The position numbers and the translations under genes are program-made. Below are positions 7,921 to 15,730 of a DNA stretch of 34,730 bases, in pieces. The notes under the pieces are model-generated. The model saw nothing but the letters and a program-made list of their open reading frames with translations, was not told the origin of the DNA and made no database searches. This DNA comes from Pelomonas sp. Root1217. Lineage in GTDB: Bacteria > Pseudomonadota > Gammaproteobacteria > Burkholderiales > Burkholderiaceae_C. The stretch covers positions 1 to 34,730 of the forward strand of contig NZ_LMDC01000002.1 of assembly GCF_001425705.1 (NCBI RefSeq), read 5' to 3'. How positions within the stretch are numbered: position 1 is the first letter of the stretch; each line of letters opens with the position of its first letter.

Positions 7921-9438
7921 ATGCGAAGTCGGTCTCTGCGTCGCGTGGTCATCGTTGGCGGCGGCAGCGCGGGCTGGATCACCGCAGCGCCCCTGGCGCG
8001 CATGCTCTGCAGGCCGGGCGAGCCCGACCACTGCGAGGTCATGCTGGTCGAATCAGACGAGATCGGTACCGTGGGCGTGGGTGAAGCCACGCTGCCGACC
8101 ATTCGCTTCTACAACCAGTTGCTGGGCATCGATGAGGCCGATTTCGTCCGCGCCACGCAGGCGAGCTTCAAGCTGGGCATCGAGTTCAAGGACTGGGGGC
8201 GGCTGGGCGCCCGCTTCTTCCACGGCTTTGGAGGCTTCGGTCCGCCCATCCACAACAGGCCGCTGTGGTCTTACTGGCTGCGCCTGCGCGAGCGGGAGCC
8301 TGGCATTGAGTCCTATGAGGACTGGTCCACCGCCACGGTCATGGCGCGTGCGCTGCGATTCACCCCGCCACAGCCGGGGGAACCTTCACCCGCGAATGCA
8401 TTCGACTACGCCTACCACTTCGACGCGGCGCTCTATGGCCGCTACCTGCGCGACCATGCGGTTCGCCATGGCGCCCAACGGATAGTCGGCACCATCGTCA
8501 GCGTGAAGACCTCGGAGCAGAGCGGCTTCGCCGAGGCCCTGCATCTGAGCGATGGCCGCTGCGTTGAAGGCGATCTCTTCATCGACTGCTCGGGCTTCCG
8601 CGCGCTGCTCATCGATGGCGCGATGAAATCACCTTACGAGGACTGGAGCCACTGGCTGCCTTGCGACCGGGCGTTGGCCGTTCCATGCGAACGCACCGAC
8701 CCGATGACGCCCTACACCACCTCGACCGCTCGCTCGGCGGGCTGGCAGTGGCGCATCCCGCTGCAGCACCGCACCGGCAACGGGCTGGTCTACTGCAGCA
8801 GCCATCTCAGCGACGATGAGGCAGCGCAGACCTTGCTGGCGAACCTGGACGGCAAGCCGCTGGACGATCCAAGGCCGCAGCGCTTCACAACCGGCCGCCG
8901 CAGGCTGGCGTGGACCAAGAACGTGGTGGCCATCGGCCTATCCGCTGGATTCCTGGAACCATTGGAGTCCACCAGCATCCAGTTCATCATGGACAGCGTC
9001 GGACGACTGACCGCGCTTCTACCGGACCGTGACTTCGCCCCTTCACTGGCCGATGAGTTCAACCGGCAGATGGCATATCGCTATGAGTCGGCCCGCGATT
9101 TCATCATCCTGCACTACAAGCTCGGCGAGCGGCGCGACAGCGAGTTCTGGCGCTACTGCGCCGACATGAGCATCCCGGACGTCCTGGCACACCAGATTGA
9201 GTTGTTCCGGGACACCGGTCGCGTGGCCATCATCGATCCAGAGGGCTTCGCGGAACCGTCCTGGGCGTCTCTGATGCTCGGATTGGGGATCTTGCCGCGC
9301 CGGCGAGACCCTTATGTCGACCTGGTCGACCTCGACAGCGTCAAGCGGCACCTGTCGACCGTACGGAGTGTCATCCACCGCACCACGCAGGCCATGCCGT
9401 TGCATGCAGAGTTCCTTGCGCGAATCGCGAGCCGTTGA
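7921..9438 (+). CDS. FAD-dependent tryptophan-halogenase-like protein
   Basis: The product is 505 residues, full length for flavin-dependent halogenases, which use FADH2, O2 and halide to halogenate indoles or other aromatics. FAD binding is at GGGSAGW (residues 13-19). GVGEAT lies at 52-57, and SFKLGIEF has Lys84 at the position of PrnA Lys79. DLFIDCSGFR follows. GWQWRIP (Trp275, Trp277) is the halogenase WxWxIP motif. FLEPLES at 344-350 holds the Glu/Ser halide-site region. The ATG at 7921 has GAAAGG eight bases upstream. It is divergent from the lipoprotein/TonB-receptor operon and convergent with the LacI regulator. Similar genes sit beside TonB receptors in Xanthomonas and Caulobacter relatives. 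Substrate is unknown: it may act on free indole, or its motifs may serve another flavin reaction. Confidence 0.88.
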   Translation: MRSRSLRRVVIVGGGSAGWITAAPLARMLCRPGEPDHCEVMLVESDEIGTVGVGEATLPTIRFYNQLLGIDEADFVRATQASFKLGIEFKDWGRLGARFFHGFGGFGPPIHNRPLWSYWLRLREREPGIESYEDWSTATVMARALRFTPPQPGEPSPANAFDYAYHFDAALYGRYLRDHAVRHGAQRIVGTIVSVKTSEQSGFAEALHLSDGRCVEGDLFIDCSGFRALLIDGAMKSPYEDWSHWLPCDRALAVPCERTDPMTPYTTSTARSAGWQWRIPLQHRTGNGLVYCSSHLSDDEAAQTLLANLDGKPLDDPRPQRFTTGRRRLAWTKNVVAIGLSAGFLEPLESTSIQFIMDSVGRLTALLPDRDFAPSLADEFNRQMAYRYESARDFIILHYKLGERRDSEFWRYCADMSIPDVLAHQIELFRDTGRVAIIDPEGFAEPSWASLMLGLGILPRRRDPYVDLVDLDSVKRHLSTVRSVIHRTTQAMPLHAEFLARIASR

Positions 9439-9575
9439 TGTTACGGACAGGCTGGGCATCGCCGCAGCGGCTGCCTGCGGGTTGCGCGCTGCCAGCGCGA
9501 AGAATGGCCTCGTGCTCAGTTCAGGCCGTGGACCTAATCCTGGCGGGCTCGACCTTTCCCTGAGGCATAGCGCCG

Positions 9576-9595
9576 CAATCGATCGCGCTCGATTG
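9576..9595. terminator. Hairpin between convergent halogenase and LacI genes
   Basis: CAATCGA (9576-9582) and TCGATTG (9589-9595) form a perfect 7-bp stem with a 6-base loop in the 173-base convergent gap. It could serve both genes as a terminator. The stem is short and no T-run is present. Confidence 0.35.
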
Positions 9596-9611
9596 GGTTC
9601 CCCGGCGCCAT

Positions 9612-10730
9612 TCAAGCTATGGTCAGGCGAGCCCGACGTGGCGAGGCCAACGTCTTCCCCAGCACGATCTCGGTCGGCAGCACGACAGGGCTTGGCGCAG
9701 TCTCGGCGTCGCCTCGATTGCGCGCGTCTATCCGCTGCACAAGCACCTCGACGGCGTGCCTTCCCATTTCATGCAGTGGCTGGTGCACCGTCGCCATCTG
9801 CACAGAGCGCGCCATCCAGCTGTTGTCATAGCCGACGACGGACACATCCTCAGGCACGCGGACACCTCGCATTCGCAGCGCCTCAATGCAGCCGAAGGCG
9901 ATGGCGTCATTGCCTCCGAAAACGGCCTCCGGGAGTTGCCGACCGCTGTGAACCTGAAGCCAATGCTGCATCGCTTCACGGCCACCCTCGACCGTCAGCG
10001 GCGCACGAACCACGTGACCTTTAGGAGGCGCAACGCCAGCTTCGGCATACGCACGCAGGTAGCCGTCCACTCGTCGAGTCGCGCCAGAGTATTGGGCTGG
10101 TCCACCGACATGCAGGATGCGTCGGTGCCCGATCTCAAGCAGGTGGCGCACCATTTCGTAGGCGCCAATTTCGTTGTCCGATTCGATGTTCACCACGCCG
10201 TAAACGGGTTGCTCGGCATGCACGGACACCATGGGCGTGTGTTTTGGCGACCACTTCGCGCCATCATCCGGCAGCCGAGGGGCCAACAGGATCAGCCCAT
10301 CAACACGGCCGTCGCACAGGGCCGGTATGCGGCTGGGCGCGTCGCGCCAGTCCTTCAAGGTGAAGACGGCAGTTGTCAATCCAGCTGCCGTGGCGCCCTG
10401 AATGACGCCACTGAACAACTCGAGGAAGTAGAGGTTCGGCTCTTCTCCCAAAAAATTGGTGACGACGCCTACCGCATCGGTCCGCCGATGCGCCAGCGCG
10501 AGGGCAGTGGCATTCGGCCGGTATCCCAACCGCTCTGCAACAGCCAACACGCGATCCCGCGTGTCGACCGAAACCCGCGCTGAGCCACGTCGTCCACCGT
10601 TCAGTGCGCCTGAGGCCGCCATTCTGGAAACCCCCGCTTCGCGGGCTACGTCGGCCAGAGTCGGCGCACTACTGCGTCGGCGGCCCTCCGCGGCGGGTTC
10701 GGTGGAGTCTTTCGGGCGAGCTGGAGCCAC
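9612..10730 (-). CDS. LacI-family transcriptional regulator
   Basis: The product is 372 residues. The helix-turn-helix is TLADVAREAGVSRMAASGALNG (about residues 24-45), followed by the hinge motif VLAVAERLGYRPNATALAL. The periplasmic-binding-protein-like sugar domain has GVVTNF, DGLILLAP, ESDNEIGAYEMVRHLLEIGHRRI, FGGNDAIAFG and VSVVGYDNSWMAR. The N-terminus before the helix-turn-helix is about 20 residues longer than usual. GTG at 10730 is the first start and no strong ribosome site is visible, so translation may begin further in. It lies between the two copies of the palindromic control block, so it most likely represses both until a sugar binds. Known LacI regulators in TonB-receptor loci act this way, but the ligand is not deducible. 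Confidence 0.93.
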   Translation of the reverse strand: MAPARPKDSTEPAAEGRRRSSAPTLADVAREAGVSRMAASGALNGGRRGSARVSVDTRDRVLAVAERLGYRPNATALALAHRRTDAVGVVTNFLGEEPNLYFLELFSGVIQGATAAGLTTAVFTLKDWRDAPSRIPALCDGRVDGLILLAPRLPDDGAKWSPKHTPMVSVHAEQPVYGVVNIESDNEIGAYEMVRHLLEIGHRRILHVGGPAQYSGATRRVDGYLRAYAEAGVAPPKGHVVRAPLTVEGGREAMQHWLQVHSGRQLPEAVFGGNDAIAFGCIEALRMRGVRVPEDVSVVGYDNSWMARSVQMATVHQPLHEMGRHAVEVLVQRIDARNRGDAETAPSPVVLPTEIVLGKTLASPRRARLTIA

Positions 10731-10800
10731 TGAGTTCTAAGCGACAGGGCAGAACGCCACATCTTGAAAGCGGCGCACTTTATAGCACTGCGCCGCCTAT

Positions 10801-11009
10801 GCAGCAGACCGACCTGTTGCCGGTGCGATGCCGGAGCGGGATGCGCCACTGCCAACTCGCGCTGCGTCGGTCGAGGCGGTGCAAGGCGTCATCGGCTCGG
10901 CGCGCCTGCATGACCAGCGTCCGATGGCGAGGCAGCCAGCAGCTCTCCTGTCCTCTCAGAGGCGAATTCGAGGCGCGATGACCACGCGACGCGGAGGCTG
11001 ACTTCGCAT
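10801..11009 (-). pseudogene. Halogenase-like gene with a large internal deletion
   Basis: On the minus strand an ATG at 11009 starts MRSQPPRRVVI, matching MRSRSLRRVVI of the intact halogenase, and nucleotide identity runs to about 10977. The sequence then jumps. From about 10945 to 10801 it matches the intact gene near 8640-8795, including SWQWRIPLRHRTGN (the WxWxIP region). Roughly 690 bases between are missing, and so is everything after residue 290. No function is possible. Upstream it keeps a nearly perfect copy of the control block, so an intact halogenase once stood divergent from the GH74 gene. Confidence 0.85.
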
Positions 11010-11038
11010 AACAAGAATCATTCGGCTTGATCAGCGTG

Positions 11039-11110
11039 GGCGTTTCCACCGATGCGCATTGGTCTGACCAATAAGATGATATCTCGGTATATCTGTATTC
11101 CACATTGCGG
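11039..11110. promoter_or_regulatory. Divergent control block, copy 2 (inverted)
   Basis: This is the reverse complement of 7812-7883 with five differences. It contains ACCGATGCGCATTGGT (11048-11063, one change from the perfect palindrome) overlapping ATTGGTCTGACCAAT (11058-11072), itself a palindrome around one central base. It now faces the GH74 gene on plus and the deleted halogenase on minus. Conservation here despite decay of the adjoining gene argues that it still drives the enzyme series. Confidence 0.8.
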
Positions 11111-11215
11111 AGTTTCCGTGAACTGCGGCGCAACGTGGATCGAACAGCAACTTAGACCCTCGCACCAGCGTCCACCTTGTCGCCGAGGTCGAGCCAGGCA
11201 CTGCGCCGGCCTCAT

Positions 11216-11280
11216 CACAACGCCCGTCACCGGAGGAGACAACCGGCCGGGCCCCTTTCCTGAAAGGTAGAACCATGAGA
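11216..11280 (+). promoter_or_regulatory. Shared 5' leader, copy 1 (GH74)
   Basis: Bases 11216-11249 match 13887-13920 at 33 of 34 positions, and weaker similarity runs from about 11178 to the start codon. The leader contains GGAGGAG, then CCTTTCCTGAAAGG, a short inverted repeat whose right half is the ribosome-binding AAAGG seven bases before the ATG. Pairing would hide the ribosome site. This could be translational control or simply a copied leader. Confidence 0.6.
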
Positions 11281-13785
11281 CTGAAGTTGGGAACCCTGAT
11301 GCTCGCCATGAGCGCCGGCCCGGTGGCGCTTGCACAAACCTGCGCGCCGACGGCGATCACGCCGTACGTCAACGTCAACGGGACGTGGACGCAAACCTCT
11401 TCCGCCACGCTCAAGCTCGGCAGCTCGGCCATCTTCGGCCCGCAGCCCACGTCCGGCGGCTCCTGGAGCTGGAGCGGTTGCGGCACCGCCGGTGCCTCGC
11501 GCGAACAGACCATCTCGCCAGCCGCCGCCTGTACGGCCACGGCCACCTACACCAACAGCTGCGGTGCCAAGAGCCAGCAGGCCTTCTCGGTCGGCGTGGG
11601 CACCTGGGCCAGCGCCAAGTTCGGCGGCGGCGGCTACGTGACCGGCCTGGTCTTCCATCCAAAGACCAAGGACGTCCTGTATGCACGCACCGACGTCGGT
11701 GGCGCCTACCGCTGGGACGCCGGTACGTCGTCCTGGATCGCCATCAACGACGGTTTCACGGCAGCCGAGGGCTTCTATCACGGCGTCGAAAGCCTCGCCG
11801 TGGATCCGACCAACGACCAGCGCGTCTACATCGTCGCCGGCATGTCCGCGTCGGCGGACCCGACCGCCCGGCTGTACATCTCCAGCAATCGCGGCAACAG
11901 CTGGACCTACGTCAACCTGCCATTCTCGGCGGGTGGCAACAACAACGGCCGCGCCATCGGTGAGCGCCTGTCGGTCGATCCCACCAACCCGTCCATCCTG
12001 TTCTACGCCTCGCGCACGGCCGGGCTGTGGAAGAGCGCGGACTCGGGTCAGACCTGGAGCCAGACCGGGCTGTCGTCCACCAAGATGACCCAGGACCAGA
12101 TCAACAACCTGGGTGGCCAGGTCATGGGCGTCGAGCAGCTGATCTTCGACAACTCGGCCGTCGGCGGCGGTGCGACGACCTGGATCATGTATGCCACCAT
12201 CGCGCCGGACTATGTCAGCGCGGCCGGCCTGAGCTCCAACCTGTACAAGTCCGTCAACGGCGGTGCCAGCTGGACGCCGGTCGCGACGCCGGTGACCGGC
12301 TACCACATCCCGCACGTCGTGCGCGCGTCCGACGGCATGTACTACGTGCTGTTCACCAAGGGCTCGGGCCCCGGCGCCGGTGGCCCCGCTCGCTTCTACA
12401 AGTTCGACGGCAGCAATTGGACCCTGCTCAACAGCAACGACAACGCCGGCTACGGCGGCGTGTCCGTCTCCGGCACCGGCTCGACCGCGCGCATCGCGCT
12501 CGGCGTCAGCGGCACCTGGGGCAATTACAACGGCCAGCAGATCGTCCAGCTGTCCGATGACGGCGGCCGCAACTGGCGCGAGATCGAGGCGCAGACGCCC
12601 GGCGTCACCGCGTCGGGCTGGGTGGACGACATCGAGATCGACCCGTTCAACCGCGACCGCATCCTGCACGTCCACGGCGGCGGCATCATCGAGACCCGGA
12701 ACGCCTCCGCGTCGGCGCCCACCTGGAGCAACGCGATCAACGGCGTGGAAGAGACCTGCACGCTGGGCCTCAAGACCCCGCCGGCGGGCGCCTCCTATGC
12801 CTTCATCAACAGTTCGGGTGACGTCGGCACTTGGCTCCACACCAACCTCTCGACGGCGCCGACGCTGAGCCCCAACAAGAGTTGGAACAACGGCAACTCC
12901 GCCGACATGGCCTGGTCCGATCCAACCTATATCGTCGCGAGCGGCCGGGTCAACAACCCGGACGGTTCTGCTGCCGGCGTCGGCTACTGGTCCGGCAACG
13001 GCGGCCAGAGCTGGGCGTCGTTCTCCAGCCTCCCTACCGGCGCCTCAACCAACACCAGCGAGGCGTCGAACGTCGCCGTCACGACCCGCAACAACGTGGT
13101 CTGGGCGCCGGCTGATTCGGTGCCGTCTTACACCACCAACAACGGCGCCAGCTGGACAGCGACCAACCTGCCTGCACTCGCGATCCAGGGCGGTGTCCCG
13201 CGCAGCTACCGAATGGTCGCCGACCGCAAGAACCCGAACAAGGTCTATGCCTACGACTCGGGCGGCGCCTGGTGGACCTACACCCCGGCCAAGGTCTACG
13301 TTTCCACGGACGGCGGCCACAACTTCACTCTGAGCCAGGGTTCGGTGTCGGCCAATATGCGCTTTGCGCCTTGGGGTTCGTCATCGATAGCGGTGAATCC
13401 CTACGCCGAGGGCCACCTCTGGGTAGCCGACGGCCTGGCCGTGTACCGCTCGGTGGACTCGGGTGCGACCTGGACCAAGCTGACCAACTTCGCGCCGATC
13501 TGGAACGGCCGCAATGATTGGCTCGGACCTGAGGTGTCGGGCGCCAGCATCGTCGCGCTGGGCAAGCCAAAGGCCGGTGCCAGCTACTCTGCTGCGGTCT
13601 ATGTCGTCGGCGTCATCAACAACGTGTGGGGCGTCTGGCGCTCCGACGATGCAGGCGCCACCTGGACACGCCACAACGACGACGCCCACCAGTACGCCGG
13701 CGTGGGCGTGATGGCTGCCGACCAGGCGACCTACGGGCGCGTCTATGTCGGTGGCACCTGCCGCGGGGTGAACTACAGCAATTGA
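11275..13785 (+). CDS. GH74 xyloglucanase, secreted, with N-terminal Cys-rich module
   Basis: The product is 836 residues. A Sec signal (residues 1-20, VALAQ) is followed by an 85-residue Ig-like module with four Cys and WSWSGCG, shared with the GH5 enzyme next door. The GH74 domain starts near 108 (KFGGGGYVTGLVF) and is a two-part seven-bladed propeller with BNR-like 'SxDxGxTW' turns throughout. Likely catalytic residues are Asp140 in RTDVGGAYRW and Asp544 in SADMAW. Their 404-residue spacing is close to characterised GH74 enzymes. GH74 hydrolyses the beta-1,4-glucan backbone of xyloglucan. The ATG at 11275 has AAAGG seven bases upstream. It is the first gene after control block copy 2 and has a lipoprotein paralogue at 20191. 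Endo versus reducing-end action cannot be told. Confidence 0.93.
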   Translation: MRLKLGTLMLAMSAGPVALAQTCAPTAITPYVNVNGTWTQTSSATLKLGSSAIFGPQPTSGGSWSWSGCGTAGASREQTISPAAACTATATYTNSCGAKSQQAFSVGVGTWASAKFGGGGYVTGLVFHPKTKDVLYARTDVGGAYRWDAGTSSWIAINDGFTAAEGFYHGVESLAVDPTNDQRVYIVAGMSASADPTARLYISSNRGNSWTYVNLPFSAGGNNNGRAIGERLSVDPTNPSILFYASRTAGLWKSADSGQTWSQTGLSSTKMTQDQINNLGGQVMGVEQLIFDNSAVGGGATTWIMYATIAPDYVSAAGLSSNLYKSVNGGASWTPVATPVTGYHIPHVVRASDGMYYVLFTKGSGPGAGGPARFYKFDGSNWTLLNSNDNAGYGGVSVSGTGSTARIALGVSGTWGNYNGQQIVQLSDDGGRNWREIEAQTPGVTASGWVDDIEIDPFNRDRILHVHGGGIIETRNASASAPTWSNAINGVEETCTLGLKTPPAGASYAFINSSGDVGTWLHTNLSTAPTLSPNKSWNNGNSADMAWSDPTYIVASGRVNNPDGSAAGVGYWSGNGGQSWASFSSLPTGASTNTSEASNVAVTTRNNVVWAPADSVPSYTTNNGASWTATNLPALAIQGGVPRSYRMVADRKNPNKVYAYDSGGAWWTYTPAKVYVSTDGGHNFTLSQGSVSANMRFAPWGSSSIAVNPYAEGHLWVADGLAVYRSVDSGATWTKLTNFAPIWNGRNDWLGPEVSGASIVALGKPKAGASYSAAVYVVGVINNVWGVWRSDDAGATWTRHNDDAHQYAGVGVMAADQATYGRVYVGGTCRGVNYSN

Positions 13786-13796
13786 ACGCATGACTC

Positions 13797-13832
13797 GGTG
13801 GGCTGGCGCGCAAGTCCTGGCGTCAGCCCGCC
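13797..13832 (+). terminator. Hairpin after the first GH74 gene
   Basis: A 13-bp stem (13797-13809 with 13820-13832, two G-U pairs) and 10-base loop begin 12 bases past the stop codon. There is no T-run. It may be a weak terminator or 3' stabiliser, since GH5 has its own leader 50 bases later. Confidence 0.5.
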
Positions 13833-13886
13833 GACTCAAGTTACGCGTCATCGTCGAGGTCGCTTCCGAGCATCGGACCGGCCTCC

Positions 13887-13952
13887 CACAACGCTCGTCA
13901 CCGGAGGAGACAACCGGCCGAGCCCTTCGCTTGGAAAGGTATGACCATGAGA
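13887..13952 (+). promoter_or_regulatory. Shared 5' leader, copy 2 (GH5)
   Basis: This direct repeat of the leader at 11216-11280 continues through ACCATGAGACTG. The alignment shows that the true GH5 start is the ATG at 13947 rather than the one at 13941. The short inverted repeat over the ribosome site is weaker here (CCTT/AAGG). Confidence 0.6.
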
Positions 13953-15590
13953 CTGCTTCTATCAACCTTGCTCCTGGCCCTCGGTGCCAGTGCAGGCTCG
14001 GCCGTTCAGGCCCAGAACTGCGGCAGCGGTGGCGGCGCCACCGTCTGCCTGACGGCCAATGGCACGGCCAACGACATCCAGCTGAACTGGACCGTCAGCG
14101 GCGCCGTCAAGTCGTTGGAGGTTTACCGAGACACGGATTCCGATCCCAACGGCCGCAGCCGCATCGCGGTCGTCAACAAGGCCAGCACTAGCTACGGCGA
14201 CGCCTCGGCCACCACTGGCACGCCCTACTGGTACTGGGTCAAGTTCACGACCAACGCCGGCAGCTACAACTCCGGCTCGGCCACGGCCACGCGCGGCAGC
14301 ACTTGCGCGCCCACCGCCGTCACGCCCTACATCAACGTCGGTGGCAGTTGGACGCAGACCGCCTCGGCTTCCGTCCCCGCGGGCCAGTCGGCCATCCTCG
14401 GCCCGCAGCCGGTCTCCGGCGGCATGTGGAGCTGGAGCGGCTGCGGCACCGCCGGCGGATCCCGCGAGCAGACCGTCACGCCCACCGCCGCCTGCACGGC
14501 CACGGCCACCTACACCAACGCATGCGGCGCCAAGACGCTGCAGTCGTTCACGATCGCCGTCGCTGGCGGGATGCGCGACATCACCGCCATGCAGATGTCC
14601 AAGGAGATGTCGCCGGGCTGGAACATCGGCAACACGCTGGACGCCACGCCGACCGAGACCTCCTGGGGCAACCCATTGATCAATCAGGCGCTGATGAACG
14701 GCATCAAGAACGCCGGCTTCAAGAGCATCCGCCTGCCTGTCACCTGGACGCCACACGTCGACGCCAACGACAACATCGACCCCGTGTGGATGGCACGCGT
14801 CACACAGGTCGTCAAGTACGCCCGTAACGCCGGCCTGTACGTCGTCCTGAACCTGCACCACGAAGGCGGTTGGCTGAACAACACCACCTATGCAGCCCAG
14901 CCGGCCAACAACGCCCGGCTGAACAAGCTGTGGACGCAGATCGCCAACAACTTCAAGGACTACGACGACTACCTGCTGTTTGCCGCCATGAACGAGGTTG
15001 GCAAGGAGAACACGCAATGGGGCGCGCCCAAAGACCCGGAGTGGCTGAACGTCCAGAACGGCTACAACCAGGCGTTCGTGAACGCGGTGCGCGCCACCGG
15101 CGGCAACAACGCCAAGCGCCACCTCGTCGCGCAGGCCTACGAGACCAACATCGATATCTCATACGCGTCTGCGGTGCTGCCCACCGACACGATCGCCAAC
15201 CGGCTGTTCTTCGAGATCCACTACTACGACCCGTACAACTTCACGCTCAACAGCAACAGCAACCAGTGGCAGTGGGGCGTCTCGGCGACCGATCCCAACC
15301 GCGAGACCTGGGCCAACGAGCCCTATGTGGACGCCGAGTTCCAGAAGATGAAGACGCGCTTCGTCGACCAGGGCGTGCCGGTGATCGTTGGCGAGTACGG
15401 TGCCTACAACAAGCCGAACTACCCGGGCATGCCTCCCTACCGCAAGGCCTGGGCGCAGTACGTCACGCGCTCGGCCTGGCTGCACGGCCTGGTGCCGATG
15501 TGGTGGGACACGGGCGAGATGATCGACCGCAACACCGGCGCGGTGAAGACGCCCGACGAGATCAGCACCATCGTCAACGCCACCAAGTGA
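13947..15590 (+). CDS. GH5 endoglucanase/xyloglucanase with FnIII-like and Cys-rich modules
   Basis: The product is 547 residues. After a Sec signal (to about residue 22) comes a fibronectin-III-like domain (about 25-112, VYRDTDSDPNG... PYWYWVKFTT), then the 85-residue four-Cys module shared with the GH74 gene (about 115-203). The GH5 barrel follows (about 208-547), with GWNIGNTLDAT, IRLPVTW, VLNLHHEGGW, AAMNEVGKE (acid/base Glu350), FFEIHYYDPYNF and VGEYGAYNK (nucleophile Glu483). The motifs best fit subfamily 4, which includes xyloglucan-active endo-glucanases. Start 13947 is chosen by alignment of its leader with that of GH74. A strong terminator follows at 15658. Confidence 0.92.
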   Translation: MRLLLSTLLLALGASAGSAVQAQNCGSGGGATVCLTANGTANDIQLNWTVSGAVKSLEVYRDTDSDPNGRSRIAVVNKASTSYGDASATTGTPYWYWVKFTTNAGSYNSGSATATRGSTCAPTAVTPYINVGGSWTQTASASVPAGQSAILGPQPVSGGMWSWSGCGTAGGSREQTVTPTAACTATATYTNACGAKTLQSFTIAVAGGMRDITAMQMSKEMSPGWNIGNTLDATPTETSWGNPLINQALMNGIKNAGFKSIRLPVTWTPHVDANDNIDPVWMARVTQVVKYARNAGLYVVLNLHHEGGWLNNTTYAAQPANNARLNKLWTQIANNFKDYDDYLLFAAMNEVGKENTQWGAPKDPEWLNVQNGYNQAFVNAVRATGGNNAKRHLVAQAYETNIDISYASAVLPTDTIANRLFFEIHYYDPYNFTLNSNSNQWQWGVSATDPNRETWANEPYVDAEFQKMKTRFVDQGVPVIVGEYGAYNKPNYPGMPPYRKAWAQYVTRSAWLHGLVPMWWDTGEMIDRNTGAVKTPDEISTIVNATK

Positions 15591-15657
15591 AGGTCCATTC
15601 GAGCGGGCCGACGGCGCCATCCGCCGAATGCCACGCCAGATAAGCAACCAGTGGACA

Positions 15658-15681
15658 GCGGGCCTGGCGCCCGCACTTTTT
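15658..15681 (+). terminator. Rho-independent terminator after GH5
   Basis: GCGGGC (15658-15663), a 5-base loop and GCCCGC (15669-15674) are followed by AC and five T. It lies 68 bases past the GH5 stop. It is the only hairpin with a T-run in the enzyme series, so it likely marks a transcript end before GH29. Confidence 0.75.
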
Positions 15682-15685
15682 CCAA

Positions 15686-15711
15686 GCGCGGGAAGCCAAC
15701 GCCTCCCGCGC
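15686..15711. repeat. Second hairpin upstream of GH29
   Basis: GCGCGGGA (15686-15693) and TCCCGCGC (15704-15711) form a perfect 8-bp stem with a 10-base loop, ending 19 bases before the GH29 ATG. It could backstop the terminator at 15658 or lie in the GH29 leader. No ribosome site is obvious between it and the start. Confidence 0.5.
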
Positions 15712-15730
15712 ATTTCTCCTCGTGACTGCC

